From Aliidiomarina indica (lineage in GTDB: Bacteria > Pseudomonadota > Gammaproteobacteria > Enterobacterales > Alteromonadaceae), in assembly GCF_015354615.1 (NCBI RefSeq), contig NZ_JACAVQ010000001.1, positions 124,001-188,000 on the forward strand: a stretch of 64,000 nucleotides of DNA. Direction: 5' to 3'. The translations under genes and the position numbers were made by a program. Shown here one piece after another: positions 35,658 to 45,924 of this stretch. The notes under the pieces are model-generated. The model was not told the DNA's origin. It saw only the letters and a program-made list of their open reading frames with translations, and did not search any database. Positions within the stretch are counted from its first letter, which is position 1; each line of letters starts with the position of its first letter.

Positions 35658-36949
35658 TGAAAAAGTTAGCATGCGTTATTGCACTTAGTAGTGCTTCATT
35701 TTTTGCTCAGGCACACAATGTCACCCCAGGTTCATCGCCCGAGCAAGCGGTACTGCTGCAAGGCGGCACGCTATATACCGTGACCCAAGGAACCTTGCAA
35801 AACACCGATATCCTAATGTTGGATGGTAAGATTGCCGAAATTGGAACTGGCCTTGCGGTTCCAGAAGGTGCACGTGTTATCGACATTAGCGGACAGCATG
35901 TGTATCCGGGTCTGATTGCGATGGACACAACCCTAGGGTTGGTTGAGATGTCACAGATTCGTGCCACCGTGGATACCAATGAAGTGGGATTAGTCACTCC
36001 TGAAGTTATGGCCCATCAAGCCTTTAATGCAGACTCGGAAATTATTCCTACGGTCCGCTATAACGGTATTACCCACGCTCAAGTAGTTCCTCAAGGCCCC
36101 CTAGTGCGCGGACAATCCAGTTTGATGCAATTGGATGGCTGGAATTGGCAAGATGCCCTTGAGAAAGGCCCTGTGGGCATGCATTTAACCTGGCCACGTG
36201 CCGGTTTAAATACGGCCTGGTGGGAACGCCGCTCGCCTGAGGCGCAGCGCAAGGCCAATGAGGAACAGTTAGAGCGTTTACGGGATACCTTTAATACGGC
36301 AAAAGCATATCATCAGGCACGATTAGCCGGTGCACTGAACCGCGTTGATCAGCGTTGGGAAGCGATGCGAGCGCTGTTTACGGGTGATCTCAAGCTGTTT
36401 ATACATGCTGATGATCGCCGCCAAATAGTGCAAGCATTGGAGTTTACCCGAGAGTTTGGGTTTGATTTAGTGATTGTCGGTGGCCGCGACGCGTGGATGG
36501 AAGCCGATGCACTGGTAGAAGCGGATGTTCCCGTGGTCTTTGGCGCTCCCTACGGACTGCCAAGCAGAGTCGATGACGCCTATGATATGGCCTTTAGTAC
36601 GCCAGCGAAGCTAGCCGAAGCGGGCGTTGATTTTGCCATCGCTTACCCCGGCTTTTGGGATACTCGAAACCTTGCGTTTGCAGCGGGTCATGCTGTGGCC
36701 TTTGGTCTTGATTATGATGCCGCAATCACGGCAATCACCTACGCGCCGGCCAAAATTCTGGGTGTAGAGGAGCAGTTGGGATCGTTGCAAACAGGGAAGC
36801 AAGCAACCTTGATTGTCTCTAAAGGCGATGTACTGGATCACTTGGGCCAATCCATTACTTATATGTTTATCGATGGTCGAGAAGTGAACCTAAGCAACCG
36901 CCAACGTCAGCTGTATGAGAAATATCAAGAACGCTTAAACGCTGACTAA
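35657..36949 (+). CDS. Secreted amidohydrolase-family protein lacking the HxH motif
   Basis: 430-residue exported protein with a signal peptide (MKKLACVIALSSASFFAQA, cleavage after AQA). The composite beta-sandwich and barrel of the amidohydrolase superfamily are recognisable from LQGGTLYTVTQGTLQNTDIL-type start, VIDISGQHVYPGLIAMDTT and the closing GSLQTGKQATLIVSKGDVLD (each read in part). The motif that usually gives the first metal ligands (DxHxH) reads MDTTLGLVEM, and few His residues occur in the barrel, so it may be a non-metal or regulatory partner. It is translationally coupled to the preceding gene by a 1-bp overlap, suggesting a heteromeric periplasmic complex. A strong terminator follows. 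Confidence 0.82.
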   Translation: MKKLACVIALSSASFFAQAHNVTPGSSPEQAVLLQGGTLYTVTQGTLQNTDILMLDGKIAEIGTGLAVPEGARVIDISGQHVYPGLIAMDTTLGLVEMSQIRATVDTNEVGLVTPEVMAHQAFNADSEIIPTVRYNGITHAQVVPQGPLVRGQSSLMQLDGWNWQDALEKGPVGMHLTWPRAGLNTAWWERRSPEAQRKANEEQLERLRDTFNTAKAYHQARLAGALNRVDQRWEAMRALFTGDLKLFIHADDRRQIVQALEFTREFGFDLVIVGGRDAWMEADALVEADVPVVFGAPYGLPSRVDDAYDMAFSTPAKLAEAGVDFAIAYPGFWDTRNLAFAAGHAVAFGLDYDAAITAITYAPAKILGVEEQLGSLQTGKQATLIVSKGDVLDHLGQSITYMFIDGREVNLSNRQRQLYEKYQERLNAD

Positions 36950-37006
36950 TAGCTGCGTATTAACAGCTCCGGTGGTATAAGCTGACGGCCTAATTCTGAT
37001 ATGACT

Positions 37007-37041
37007 AAAAGAGCACTCTGTACTGCAGAGCGCTCTTTTTT
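37007..37041 (+). terminator. Rho-independent terminator of the amidohydrolase operon
   Basis: AAAAGAGCACTCTG / CAGAGCGCTCTTTTTT stem with a short loop, 57 bp after the stop codon. Confidence 0.88.
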
Positions 37042-37156
37042 ATACATCCATTAGGGTTTGTATATAATTGGTTTAAAAGCACTGGCGAAGCGTGGCTTTT
37101 GATCTTACATTGATGCTATAACAACTAAATATAACTGTCAGAACAGGGATGCTGTA

Positions 37157-37462
37157 ATGAATTTGTTTACTGAATATGCCAACGATGGCAAACATTTTAT
37201 TATCCATGTGAAAGGAACTTTTGATTTCAGTGTGGTTCATGATTTTCGCCAAGCGTACGAAGGTTTGAGTGAAAAAATTGGAACCGTTATCGTGGATTTT
37301 CGCGAAACTGAATATATCGATAGTTCAGCGCTTGGTATGCTGCTGAATATGCGCAAATCACTGGGGGCTGGAAGCCGCAGCATTCACTTGGTTAACTGCC
37401 GTCCAGATGTGCGTAAAGTTCTCGACATATCGCGCTTTGATAAACTTTTCGTTATTGAGTAA
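37157..37462 (+). CDS. STAS-domain anti-anti-sigma factor (HsbA-like)
   Basis: 101-residue single STAS domain, the substrate protein of a partner-switching module. The phosphorylatable site is EYIDSSALGMLLNMR, where a Ser follows the conserved Asp. Its neighbour, 3 bp downstream, encodes a protein with both a PP2C phosphatase and an RsbW-like kinase domain. This matches the HsbA-HsbR pair of Pseudomonas aeruginosa, which links phosphorelay to FlgM/sigma and biofilm control. A TATAAT at 37063-37068 may be the promoter -10. Confidence 0.87.
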   Translation: MNLFTEYANDGKHFIIHVKGTFDFSVVHDFRQAYEGLSEKIGTVIVDFRETEYIDSSALGMLLNMRKSLGAGSRSIHLVNCRPDVRKVLDISRFDKLFVIE

Positions 37463-37465
37463 TTT

Positions 37466-39142
37466 GTGCGGTTTCTTTCGGTTGATTCACCACTCGCTGA
37501 TGACGCACCACATCTACAAGCGTTACGGGAGCAGTTAGAGCGATGTGACGTTGCGCACGCCAGAGTTGCTTCTATTGATAAGTTAAGCAATGTTCTCAGC
37601 GCCGACGCTGCTCAGGTTATCTTGATTCCTGAACCGGCATTGGCTCACTATCTCTCATTCCGTGATAGCCATTCCCAATCTCAAGTGTTTCAGACGAACC
37701 CCCCACATGTCGTGATTTTACTGTCGCAAGTGAGTGAGCTTGACCAATCACAGCTGCCACCCGAGGCAATTGATGTGTGGTATCTGCCAATGTTTGATGT
37801 AGCGCTCAAAATGCGTTTGCAGAGTGTTGCAGAGCATCAGCAATTAATGAAGGCAGCGCAGGAACAAAAAAAGGCACTGGGATTACAGCAAGAGAGAATT
37901 CGCCAAGAACAGAAAATAGTCCACAATATATTTACCAATGCTTATAGTCGCTCTTTGGTGTCTGATCCGCATATTCAAACACTACTTCGCCCCTTATCGA
38001 GTTATAACGGCGATCTATTTCTCGCCGCGAAAGGCGGCACTGGCAGTCTGTACTTGTTTCTAGGTGATTTTACTGGCCACGGGCTACCCGCTGCCATTGG
38101 TACTATTCCCGCATCGCAAACGTTTTTCGCAATGGCTGAGCGCGGCCGACCAGTAAGCCAAATTGCTCGTGAGGTGAATCGTCAGCTGCATCAACTACTC
38201 CCTGAGGATATGTTCTGTTGTGGCTTGATTGTTGAGCTCTCAGCACGCGGTGATCGATTAAACTGGTGGAGTGGGGGGATGCCCCCGGCTGTCGTTATTA
38301 ACCCAAAGGGTGACACTAGTGATTATCTACAGCCGCAACACCTCCCTTTGGGAATTCTTCCAGATGCTGAATTTGAAAGTGGTATCACCTCCACGCGGGT
38401 TCCCATGAATAGCCAATTGCTGATGTATACCGATGGCGTTATTGAGCTTGGCATATCGCAGCAAGACGCTCTCGGTGTGGATGGCTTCCTTGAGCAATGC
38501 AAAGCACTGCAGTGGAAGATGCCTGGGATATGTGAATTCATTGAGAAAGAGCTGACCGAGCGTGAGCCCCATGATGATTTATCACTCGTGATGCTGCGCT
38601 GCAGTGATACTGGTTTTGAAGAGCCAAACCAAGACGACGAACGTTCGCGGCTTCCGTTCGAGATGAAGGTGCGTATTGGCCCGAATGAAGCACGCACACT
38701 GGATCCGGTATCCACGATTATCCGGGGAGTGTGCCAAGTCGAAGGGCTATCGAAGTTTCGTCCGAGCTTATATACCGCGCTTTCAGAAGCCTACAACAAT
38801 GCGTTAGAGCACGGCTTGTTGAATATGTCTTCGGCGCCAAAACAGTCAAGTGAGGGGTTTGAGAGTTACTATATGGAGCGCAGTAGACGGTTAGCGCGAC
38901 TCCAACGAGGAAAGATTGATATTGAACTTAGCTATAAACCCGACGACGCGGTGATTGCAGTGAAAGTGCGCGATTCAGGTAAGGGCTTTCGTTTTGACCA
39001 TCAGGATCAGCCCATGGCTCAGGAGCACACCTTTGGACGCGGGCTGCACCTCATTCGGGAGTTAACAAGAGACTTGCGCTGGAGTGAAAATGGCCGTTGT
39101 ATTGAGTTTAATTTCCCATTGGACAAACTACCCTACGAATAA
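37466..39142 (+). CDS. Partner-switching regulator: degenerate receiver, PP2C (SpoIIE) phosphatase and HATPase serine kinase (HsbR-like)
   Basis: 558-residue bifunctional regulator that should dephosphorylate and phosphorylate the STAS protein encoded just upstream. The first 125 residues resemble a receiver fold, but the phosphoacceptor strand reads VILIPEPA with no Asp. A coiled coil (about 125-160) leads into PP2C with LGDFTGHGLPAA, YTDGVIELG and PHDDLSLVML metal ligands. The C-terminal kinase (about 395-555) has SEAYNNALEHGLL (N-box) and VRDSGKGF (G-box). It starts with GTG, 3 bp after the STAS stop. It ends 6 bp from the convergent yciH stop with no terminator seen. Confidence 0.87.
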   Translation: MRFLSVDSPLADDAPHLQALREQLERCDVAHARVASIDKLSNVLSADAAQVILIPEPALAHYLSFRDSHSQSQVFQTNPPHVVILLSQVSELDQSQLPPEAIDVWYLPMFDVALKMRLQSVAEHQQLMKAAQEQKKALGLQQERIRQEQKIVHNIFTNAYSRSLVSDPHIQTLLRPLSSYNGDLFLAAKGGTGSLYLFLGDFTGHGLPAAIGTIPASQTFFAMAERGRPVSQIAREVNRQLHQLLPEDMFCCGLIVELSARGDRLNWWSGGMPPAVVINPKGDTSDYLQPQHLPLGILPDAEFESGITSTRVPMNSQLLMYTDGVIELGISQQDALGVDGFLEQCKALQWKMPGICEFIEKELTEREPHDDLSLVMLRCSDTGFEEPNQDDERSRLPFEMKVRIGPNEARTLDPVSTIIRGVCQVEGLSKFRPSLYTALSEAYNNALEHGLLNMSSAPKQSSEGFESYYMERSRRLARLQRGKIDIELSYKPDDAVIAVKVRDSGKGFRFDHQDQPMAQEHTFGRGLHLIRELTRDLRWSENGRCIEFNFPLDKLPYE

Positions 39143-39148
39143 CCAGAT

Positions 39149-39481
39149 TCAACCACCGGCTAACTTGACGGTAAACCCTTGTTGTTGCAAATAGCTTTTG
39201 CAGTTTTCCCGTTGATCCCCTTGAATCTCAATCACGAAATCTTTCACGCTGCCGCCAACACCGCACCGTTGTTTGAGTGCTTTAGCGAGCGTTTTTAATT
39301 CCGCTTCAGTTCCCGGAACCCCATGAATCGTGGTTACTCCTTTGCCCTTGCGGCCTTTGGTTTCCCGTTTAATGCGGACAATGCCATCACCAACCGGGGC
39401 CTGTTCGGGTTGCACAGTTTCTTTTACGCGACCACTATCGGTTGAATACACTAAAGTGGAAAGCTGGTCTTTCAACGACAT
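39149..39481 (-). CDS. yciH: YciH, SUI1/eIF1-like translation factor
   Basis: 110-residue SUI1-family protein. The E. coli homologue binds the 30S subunit like eIF1 and affects initiation fidelity. The sequence LVYSTDSGRV at the start and the C-terminal KQRCGVGGSVKDFVIEIQGD (20 residues) and FTVKLAGG are highly characteristic. Monocistronic, convergent with the PP2C/kinase gene, and divergent from cysB across 188 bp. Confidence 0.93.
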   Translation of the reverse strand: MSLKDQLSTLVYSTDSGRVKETVQPEQAPVGDGIVRIKRETKGRKGKGVTTIHGVPGTEAELKTLAKALKQRCGVGGSVKDFVIEIQGDQRENCKSYLQQQGFTVKLAGG

Positions 39482-39573
39482 ATATCAATTCCTTTGGTTC
39501 ACTGTGGGTAAGTGTAACGAAAGCCTGACTCGCACACCAGATCGGGAACAGGATTCCCATGGATTTGGTTTGA

Positions 39574-40644
<1,071 letters not shown>

Positions 40645-40705
40645 TCTAACTTGTTTGAAAATGGCGAGTTCGACTGTGTAGTTTCCGTGTTTAAGCGGAA
40701 GCACA

Positions 40706-40787
40706 GGCCAACGCAGTGCGTTGGCTACGGGGGGCAGACGGAGCTTGGCCAACGCAGTGCGTGGGCTACGGGGGGCAGACGGAGCCT
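40706..40787 (+). repeat. 41-bp tandem repeat built on the REP-like palindrome
   Basis: Two tandem 41-bp units (40706-40746 and 40747-40787), each a palindrome GGCCAACGC-AGT-GCGTTGGC(TAC) followed by GGGGGGCAGACGGAGC. The second palindrome has one arm change (GTGGGC). A degenerate third piece leads into the sdaA stop. The palindrome is the same as the one capping the clusters at 23.25 and 30.67 kb. Confidence 0.85.
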
Positions 40788-40808
40788 AACCCCCCAACGC
40801 GGTGGGTG

Positions 40809-42182
40809 TTAGCACTCGATAATATTGACCGCTAAGCCGCCACGGGCAGTTTCTTTGTATTTTGTTTTCATATCATTGCCGGTATCCCACATGGTTTTAA
40901 TCACTTTATCTAGGGATACCTTGTGATCGCCGCTGCCACGCAAGGCGAGTCGAGCAGCGTTAATGGCTTTTACAGCGCCCATCGCATTGCGCTCGATACA
41001 GGGCACTTGCACAAGTCCACCAACGGGATCGCAGGTAAGGCCAAGGTTATGCTCCATGCCGATCTCGGCCGCGTTCTCAACCTTGATCACATCGCCGCCC
41101 ATCAGCTCCGCTAGTGCACCTGCGGCCATTGAGCAGGCGACACCCACTTCACCCTGACAGCCTACCTCTGCGCCACTAATAGACGCATTCTTCTTGTAAA
41201 GAATGCCGATGGCCGCTGAGGTCAGCAGAAAACGGGTGACCGCATCTTCATCAAGCGGTTGAATGAACTTATCCGAGTACTTCATCACGGCGGGAATGAT
41301 TCCAGCAGCTCCATTGGTAGGTGCGGTAACCACGCGGCCACCGGCCGCGTTTTCTTCATTCACAGCCAGTGCGTAAAGGCTGACCCAATCCATAACCTGC
41401 ATTGGGTCTGCCGATTTTTCTGTTTTCAAACGTTGATACAAATCGGGAGCGCGCCGACGCACTTTTAAGCCACCCGGCAAAATACCTTCGGTACGGATAC
41501 CGCGATCAATGCACTCATCCATTGTTTTCCAGATATGCATGAGTCCGTCTTTAATTTCTCGCTCAGAGCGGAATACCATTTCGTTTTTGAGCATCAGCGA
41601 ACTTACCCGCAAGCCGTGCTCTTTACATTGTGCCAGTAACTCTGCCGCCGAATTAAACGGATAGGGGATTGGCTTACTATCTTGTTCAATGGCTTCTTCG
41701 AGCGAATCCTCGAAGTCCTTATCACGAACAATAAAACCACCGCCGATAGAGTAGTAAAGGTCACTAAACAGCACTTTATCGCCTTTAAACACCTTAAGTT
41801 CCATCGCATTTGCGTGCTTGGGCATCGTTTTGCGACGATGAAAGGTGATGGCGCCTTCTCGGGGAAATTCAATGCTGTGCTTGCTAAGTAGCGATAACGA
41901 TTGTTTTTCCGAAACCTCACTGAGGAACTGATCCACCTTTGTGGTATCAACGGTTTCTGGCGACTCGCCGGCTAACCCGAGGATTACAGCTTTACCAGTG
42001 CCGTGGCCTTTACCGGTTTGCCCAAGTGAGCCAAAAAGCTCGACTTTGATGTGAGTGATATCGTCGAGCCCGAACTCTCGTTCAACATGTAACATAAACT
42101 CTCGTGCTGCACGCATAGGGCCCACGGTATGAGAACTGGACGGGCCAATTCCAACTTTGTACATGTCGAATACGCTAATCAT
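40809..42182 (-). CDS. sdaA: L-serine ammonia-lyase (iron-sulfur type, single chain)
   Basis: Deaminates L-serine to pyruvate with a 4Fe-4S cluster. Fused alpha and beta domains in one chain of 457 residues. The ATG at 42182 begins [23 protein letters not shown], identical in layout to E. coli SdaA; an upstream TTG at 42203 is rejected. Cluster cysteines are seen in [19 protein letters not shown] and [11 protein letters not shown], and the conserved C-terminal Cys ends the chain (NIIEC). GGAG lies 11 bp upstream. pabB-nudL-sdaA is the E. coli order. Feeds pyruvate to central metabolism. Confidence 0.96.
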   Translation of the reverse strand: MISVFDMYKVGIGPSSSHTVGPMRAAREFMLHVEREFGLDDITHIKVELFGSLGQTGKGHGTGKAVILGLAGESPETVDTTKVDQFLSEVSEKQSLSLLSKHSIEFPREGAITFHRRKTMPKHANAMELKVFKGDKVLFSDLYYSIGGGFIVRDKDFEDSLEEAIEQDSKPIPYPFNSAAELLAQCKEHGLRVSSLMLKNEMVFRSEREIKDGLMHIWKTMDECIDRGIRTEGILPGGLKVRRRAPDLYQRLKTEKSADPMQVMDWVSLYALAVNEENAAGGRVVTAPTNGAAGIIPAVMKYSDKFIQPLDEDAVTRFLLTSAAIGILYKKNASISGAEVGCQGEVGVACSMAAGALAELMGGDVIKVENAAEIGMEHNLGLTCDPVGGLVQVPCIERNAMGAVKAINAARLALRGSGDHKVSLDKVIKTMWDTGNDMKTKYKETARGGLAVNIIEC

Positions 42183-42248
42183 AACAATGAATACTCCGTT
42201 CAATTATCTGCGTGTAGTGTGGTGACTCTTTGCTTGATTCGCAAGCCC

Positions 42249-42854
42249 TTAACGGACTGGTCGGTACAGCGAACGTCGTTGCGGGTAGAGGTGATCCGCA
42301 AGGCGACGGATGATAGCAGCTGTTGCGCCCCAAATCACCTGACCATCTACAGGGATAAACACTAATTCGTGATAAAGCAAGCGCTCAACGCGCTGAGTAT
42401 AATGGCGACTGTGGTCGAGCACGCGGTGCAAGGGGGCTCGCACCACCTCTTGAACTTCGCTTGGGTCAGGCTGTAACTGCACATTTGCATCAATAAAGGC
42501 TAAATACGGATGTATCATAAAGCGTGTCAGCACAGGTTGTGGCGGTAATGGACCAAGCAATTCCACATGTTGGTGACCTAGGCCAAGTTCTTCCTCTGCC
42601 TCGCGTAGAGCTGTGGCTTGCAAGCAAGGGTCGTCTGAATCTCTCCGGCCGCCAGCAAAACATATTTGATGCGCATGAAAGCGCATGTGTGCAGGACGTC
42701 GGGTGAGAATAAGGTCAAGCCCGTGTTCCCGCTCTTGTAGCGCGACTAAAACCGCAGATTGGCGCAGCTGAATATCATCCCACAGAGGACCTTGCCAAGA
42801 AACCTCGGGCGCGGGTTGTAAATAATATCGGCGCAGAAATTCACTTCGGGTCAT
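42249..42854 (-). CDS. nudL: Nudix hydrolase, probable CoA pyrophosphatase NudL
   Basis: Mn/Mg-dependent hydrolase predicted to cleave CoA to 4'-phosphopantetheine and 3',5'-ADP. The Nudix box is read as FAGGRRDSDDPCLQATALRE followed by AEEELGLG. The start is taken at 42854 (MTRSEFLRRYYLQP), giving 201 residues (E. coli 192) and a 14-bp overlap with the pabB end. The longer frame to 42974 would run 134 bp into pabB. Translational coupling to pabB is likely. The E. coli neighbour order is kept. Confidence 0.9.
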   Translation of the reverse strand: MTRSEFLRRYYLQPAPEVSWQGPLWDDIQLRQSAVLVALQEREHGLDLILTRRPAHMRFHAHQICFAGGRRDSDDPCLQATALREAEEELGLGHQHVELLGPLPPQPVLTRFMIHPYLAFIDANVQLQPDPSEVQEVVRAPLHRVLDHSRHYTQRVERLLYHELVFIPVDGQVIWGATAAIIRRLADHLYPQRRSLYRPVR

Positions 42855-44247
42855 GGGACGATTCACGTTGCATGGGTGTGTTCGTTGTATTGGATACCTC
42901 GGGGTCATCGCCGAGAAATTCAAGTACCGGCAAAATTCGGGCAACTTTATCGAAGGTTTCCTGATATTCCGCATCAGCGTCTGAATCGATCACAATACCG
43001 CCGCCAGCCCAGCAATAGATACGCCCCTTGCTGCAGCAAAGGGTGCGAATAGTGATACTGGTATCACTATGCCCATGTTGGCTAAAGTAGCCTATGCTGC
43101 CGCAATAAACATTGCGTCGGTGAGGCTCTAATTCCTCGATAATCTCCATGGCTCGAATCTTCGGTGCGCCGGTAATGGAGCCTCCGGGAAACGCAGCACG
43201 TAACAGCGCCAGCGCTGAACTATCGGCATTTAAATGCCCTCGCACTGTACTCACTGAGTGGTGCACCGCATGAAATGATTCAATGGCAAAGAGTTCAGGA
43301 ACATGGACGCTGCCCGGCAAACATACTCGGCTTAGGTCATTGCGAAGCAGATCCACAATCATTAAGTTCTCTGCTTGGTCTTTCTCTGACGCCTGCAATT
43401 GAGCAATATTGCGTTGATCCTGTTCAGGATCAGGATGGCGTGGGCGCGTTCCCTTAATAGGTCGTGTTTCTACCTGACCATCGGCATGGGTTTGCAGAAA
43501 ACGCTCAGGACTAACACTGAGAATCTGACCTTCAGGCAAATTAAAGTAAGCTGAAAACGGCGCTTGATTGGCCTGACGTAAGGCAACATAAGCATGCCAA
43601 GGATGGCCCTGAAACTCCGCTTGAAAACGCTGAGCAAGATTAATTTGATAACAATCGCCGGCGCGCAAATAGTCATGAATCTGCTGAATCTTCTGGGTGT
43701 AATCGGAGCGCGTCATATTGCTATGCCAAGCGCTGGTAAGGCGAAATGAGGGACGCTTAGGTGACTCGTCCTGCCAGAACGCTTCCGGACTTTGTTGAAA
43801 GTTCTGCGGATGAATGGCAGTGACGCGTTGTCGTGCATGATCAATCACCAGTGCATGAACATAGTAGCCCACGGCAATATCAGGTATGTCAATATCCGTG
43901 CTGTGGGTATCGGGCAAGCGCTCAATCGCGCGTCCCGCATCGTAACCAAAGAGGCCGGCTAACCCGCCTTGGAAGGGTAGGTGCTCATACTCAGGCGCAA
44001 CGGGCGCGCGCGCGCCTAACCACGCGTTTAAATGTGAAAATGGATCGCGGCTATCCGTGTGTGTGTGGCTATAGCGATAGGTACGAATCGGCTGGCGCAG
44101 CAATATATCAAAACGACTGTTTGGATGTTCCGCGTTCGCAGAATCGAGAAAAAGCGCCCAGGGCTCGTCGCAAAACGGCGCAAATAGACGCTGCGCATCA
44201 TGGTATTGAGCGTACGGCAATTCATAAAAAACAACAGGTTCTAACAT
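42841..44247 (-). CDS. pabB: Aminodeoxychorismate synthase component I
   Basis: Converts chorismate and ammonia (from a PabA/TrpG-type glutaminase) to 4-amino-4-deoxychorismate for folate. The chorismate-binding domain shows PERFLQ, IKGTRPRH, LMIVDLLRNDLSRVC, FPGGSITGAPKIRAMEII and the GGGIVIDSD end. The PIKGT motif is typical of PabB, where TrpE has PIAGT, and separates it from the TrpE at 3 kb. 468 residues. No pabA lies nearby, so TrpG or a distant PabA would serve. Overlaps nudL. Confidence 0.95.
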   Translation of the reverse strand: MLEPVVFYELPYAQYHDAQRLFAPFCDEPWALFLDSANAEHPNSRFDILLRQPIRTYRYSHTHTDSRDPFSHLNAWLGARAPVAPEYEHLPFQGGLAGLFGYDAGRAIERLPDTHSTDIDIPDIAVGYYVHALVIDHARQRVTAIHPQNFQQSPEAFWQDESPKRPSFRLTSAWHSNMTRSDYTQKIQQIHDYLRAGDCYQINLAQRFQAEFQGHPWHAYVALRQANQAPFSAYFNLPEGQILSVSPERFLQTHADGQVETRPIKGTRPRHPDPEQDQRNIAQLQASEKDQAENLMIVDLLRNDLSRVCLPGSVHVPELFAIESFHAVHHSVSTVRGHLNADSSALALLRAAFPGGSITGAPKIRAMEIIEELEPHRRNVYCGSIGYFSQHGHSDTSITIRTLCCSKGRIYCWAGGGIVIDSDADAEYQETFDKVARILPVLEFLGDDPEVSNTTNTPMQRESSHDPK

Positions 44248-44345
44248 GATTCCTATCTGGGTTCACTGGCGACACCATAGAGAACAGAGTATCATAACGG
44301 GCACTTTTTCAGTATACGATTGATTGGCCCGTAAGAGGTTTTCCG

Positions 44346-45854
44346 ATGGCAACGATTCGACAGCAAGATTTTATTGATAGCATTGAAGATGCGCTTCAGT
44401 TTATTTCCTATTATCACCCGTTAGACTTTGTGAACGCCCTTGCCGAAGCCTATGAAAAAGAACAGTCGGAAGCGGCAAAAAACGCGATTGCGCAAATGCT
44501 TGTGAACTCGCGGATGTCTGCTCAGGGCCATCGTCCCCTTTGCCAAGATACTGGGATAGTGACTTGTTTTGTGAAGGTCGGTATGGATGTGCGTTGGGAT
44601 AAAACCGATTTAACTGTTCAAGAAATGGTGGATGAGGGCACCCGCCGAGCCTACAACAACCCCGACAACCCATTACGCGCCTCTATTGTTGCGGATCCTG
44701 CAGGTGCCCGCAGAAACACCAAAGACAATACACCGGCCGTGGTTCACATCGATATGGTCCCAGGCGGTGACATCGAAGTGATGATTGCGGCAAAAGGCGG
44801 CGGTTCTGAAAATAAAACTAAAATGGCAATGCTTAACCCCAGTGATTCCATCGCGGATTGGGTGGTCGAAACCTTACCTAAAATGGGTGCAGGCTGGTGT
44901 CCACCAGGAATGCTAGGTATTGGTATTGGTGGTACTGCGGAAAAATCAGCGGTTCTGGCAAAAGAATCATTGATGGACCCAGTTGATATTCAAGAATTAA
45001 TCGCGCGTGGACCACAAAATGCCGAAGAGAAACTGCGCCTCGAAATCTACGAGCGGGTAAACAAGCTGGGCATTGGTGCCCAAGGGCTGGGTGGCTTAAC
45101 TACGGTGGTGGATGTGAAGATTCGCGCATTGCCCACACACGCGGCCTCGAAGCCGGTGACCATGATTCCAAACTGCGCGGCGACACGCCATGTTCATTTT
45201 CACTTAGATGGTAGTGGGCCAGCACAGCTGCAGCCGCCAAAATTAGAAGATTGGCCAGATATCACCTTCGAAGTGGGCGATAATGCGCGTCGTGTAAACC
45301 TCGATACTTTAACCGCAGAAGATGTGCGTGAGTGGAAGATGGGTGAAACTGTACTGCTCAGCGGCAAGTTATTGACTGGTCGTGATGCCGCCCACAAACG
45401 CATTAAGGACATGCTCGATAAGGGCGAAACGTTACCGGTCGATTTTACCAATAAATTTATCTATTACGTTGGTCCTGTTGATCCTGTGGGTGATGAAGTG
45501 GTGGGGCCTGCTGGTCCAACAACAGCAACGCGCATGGATAAGTTTACGGATTTAATGCTCGAGCAAACCGGTATCATTGGTATGATTGGTAAAGCTGAGC
45601 GTGGTAAAGCTACCGTGGCCAGTATCGCAAAGCATAAAGCCGTGTATTTGATGGCGGTTGGTGGCGCAGCGTACTTGGTGGCGAAAGCGATTAAGCAAGC
45701 GAAAGTGGTCGCTTTCGAAGATTTGGGTATGGAAGCCATTTATGAATTTGAAGTGGAAGACATGCCGGTGACGGTGGCCGTGGATAGCAATGGCGCAAAT
45801 GCACACGAAACAGGCCCTGCAGTGTGGGCTGTGAAAATTGCTGAAATGAGTTAA
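44346..45854 (+). CDS. Class I (4Fe-4S) fumarate hydratase
   Basis: Iron-sulfur fumarase interconverting fumarate and L-malate in the TCA cycle, oxygen-sensitive in known members. Alpha- and beta-type domains are fused in one 502-residue chain, related to E. coli FumA/FumB (about 548). Cluster cysteine regions include RPLCQDTGI and MIPNCAATRHVHF; the C-terminal part has GPTTATRMDKF and LGMEAIYEFEVEDMPV. The start at 44346 is 98 bp from the divergent pabB. No second fumarase (FumC) is seen in the window, so fumA versus fumB is not assigned. Confidence 0.94.
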   Translation: MATIRQQDFIDSIEDALQFISYYHPLDFVNALAEAYEKEQSEAAKNAIAQMLVNSRMSAQGHRPLCQDTGIVTCFVKVGMDVRWDKTDLTVQEMVDEGTRRAYNNPDNPLRASIVADPAGARRNTKDNTPAVVHIDMVPGGDIEVMIAAKGGGSENKTKMAMLNPSDSIADWVVETLPKMGAGWCPPGMLGIGIGGTAEKSAVLAKESLMDPVDIQELIARGPQNAEEKLRLEIYERVNKLGIGAQGLGGLTTVVDVKIRALPTHAASKPVTMIPNCAATRHVHFHLDGSGPAQLQPPKLEDWPDITFEVGDNARRVNLDTLTAEDVREWKMGETVLLSGKLLTGRDAAHKRIKDMLDKGETLPVDFTNKFIYYVGPVDPVGDEVVGPAGPTTATRMDKFTDLMLEQTGIIGMIGKAERGKATVASIAKHKAVYLMAVGGAAYLVAKAIKQAKVVAFEDLGMEAIYEFEVEDMPVTVAVDSNGANAHETGPAVWAVKIAEMS

Positions 45855-45924
45855 TTATTTCTGCAATTGTCTACGGAGCAGGGACGCTTCACCATTCATG
45901 GATTCATAAAAAAGAGAACAGCAG

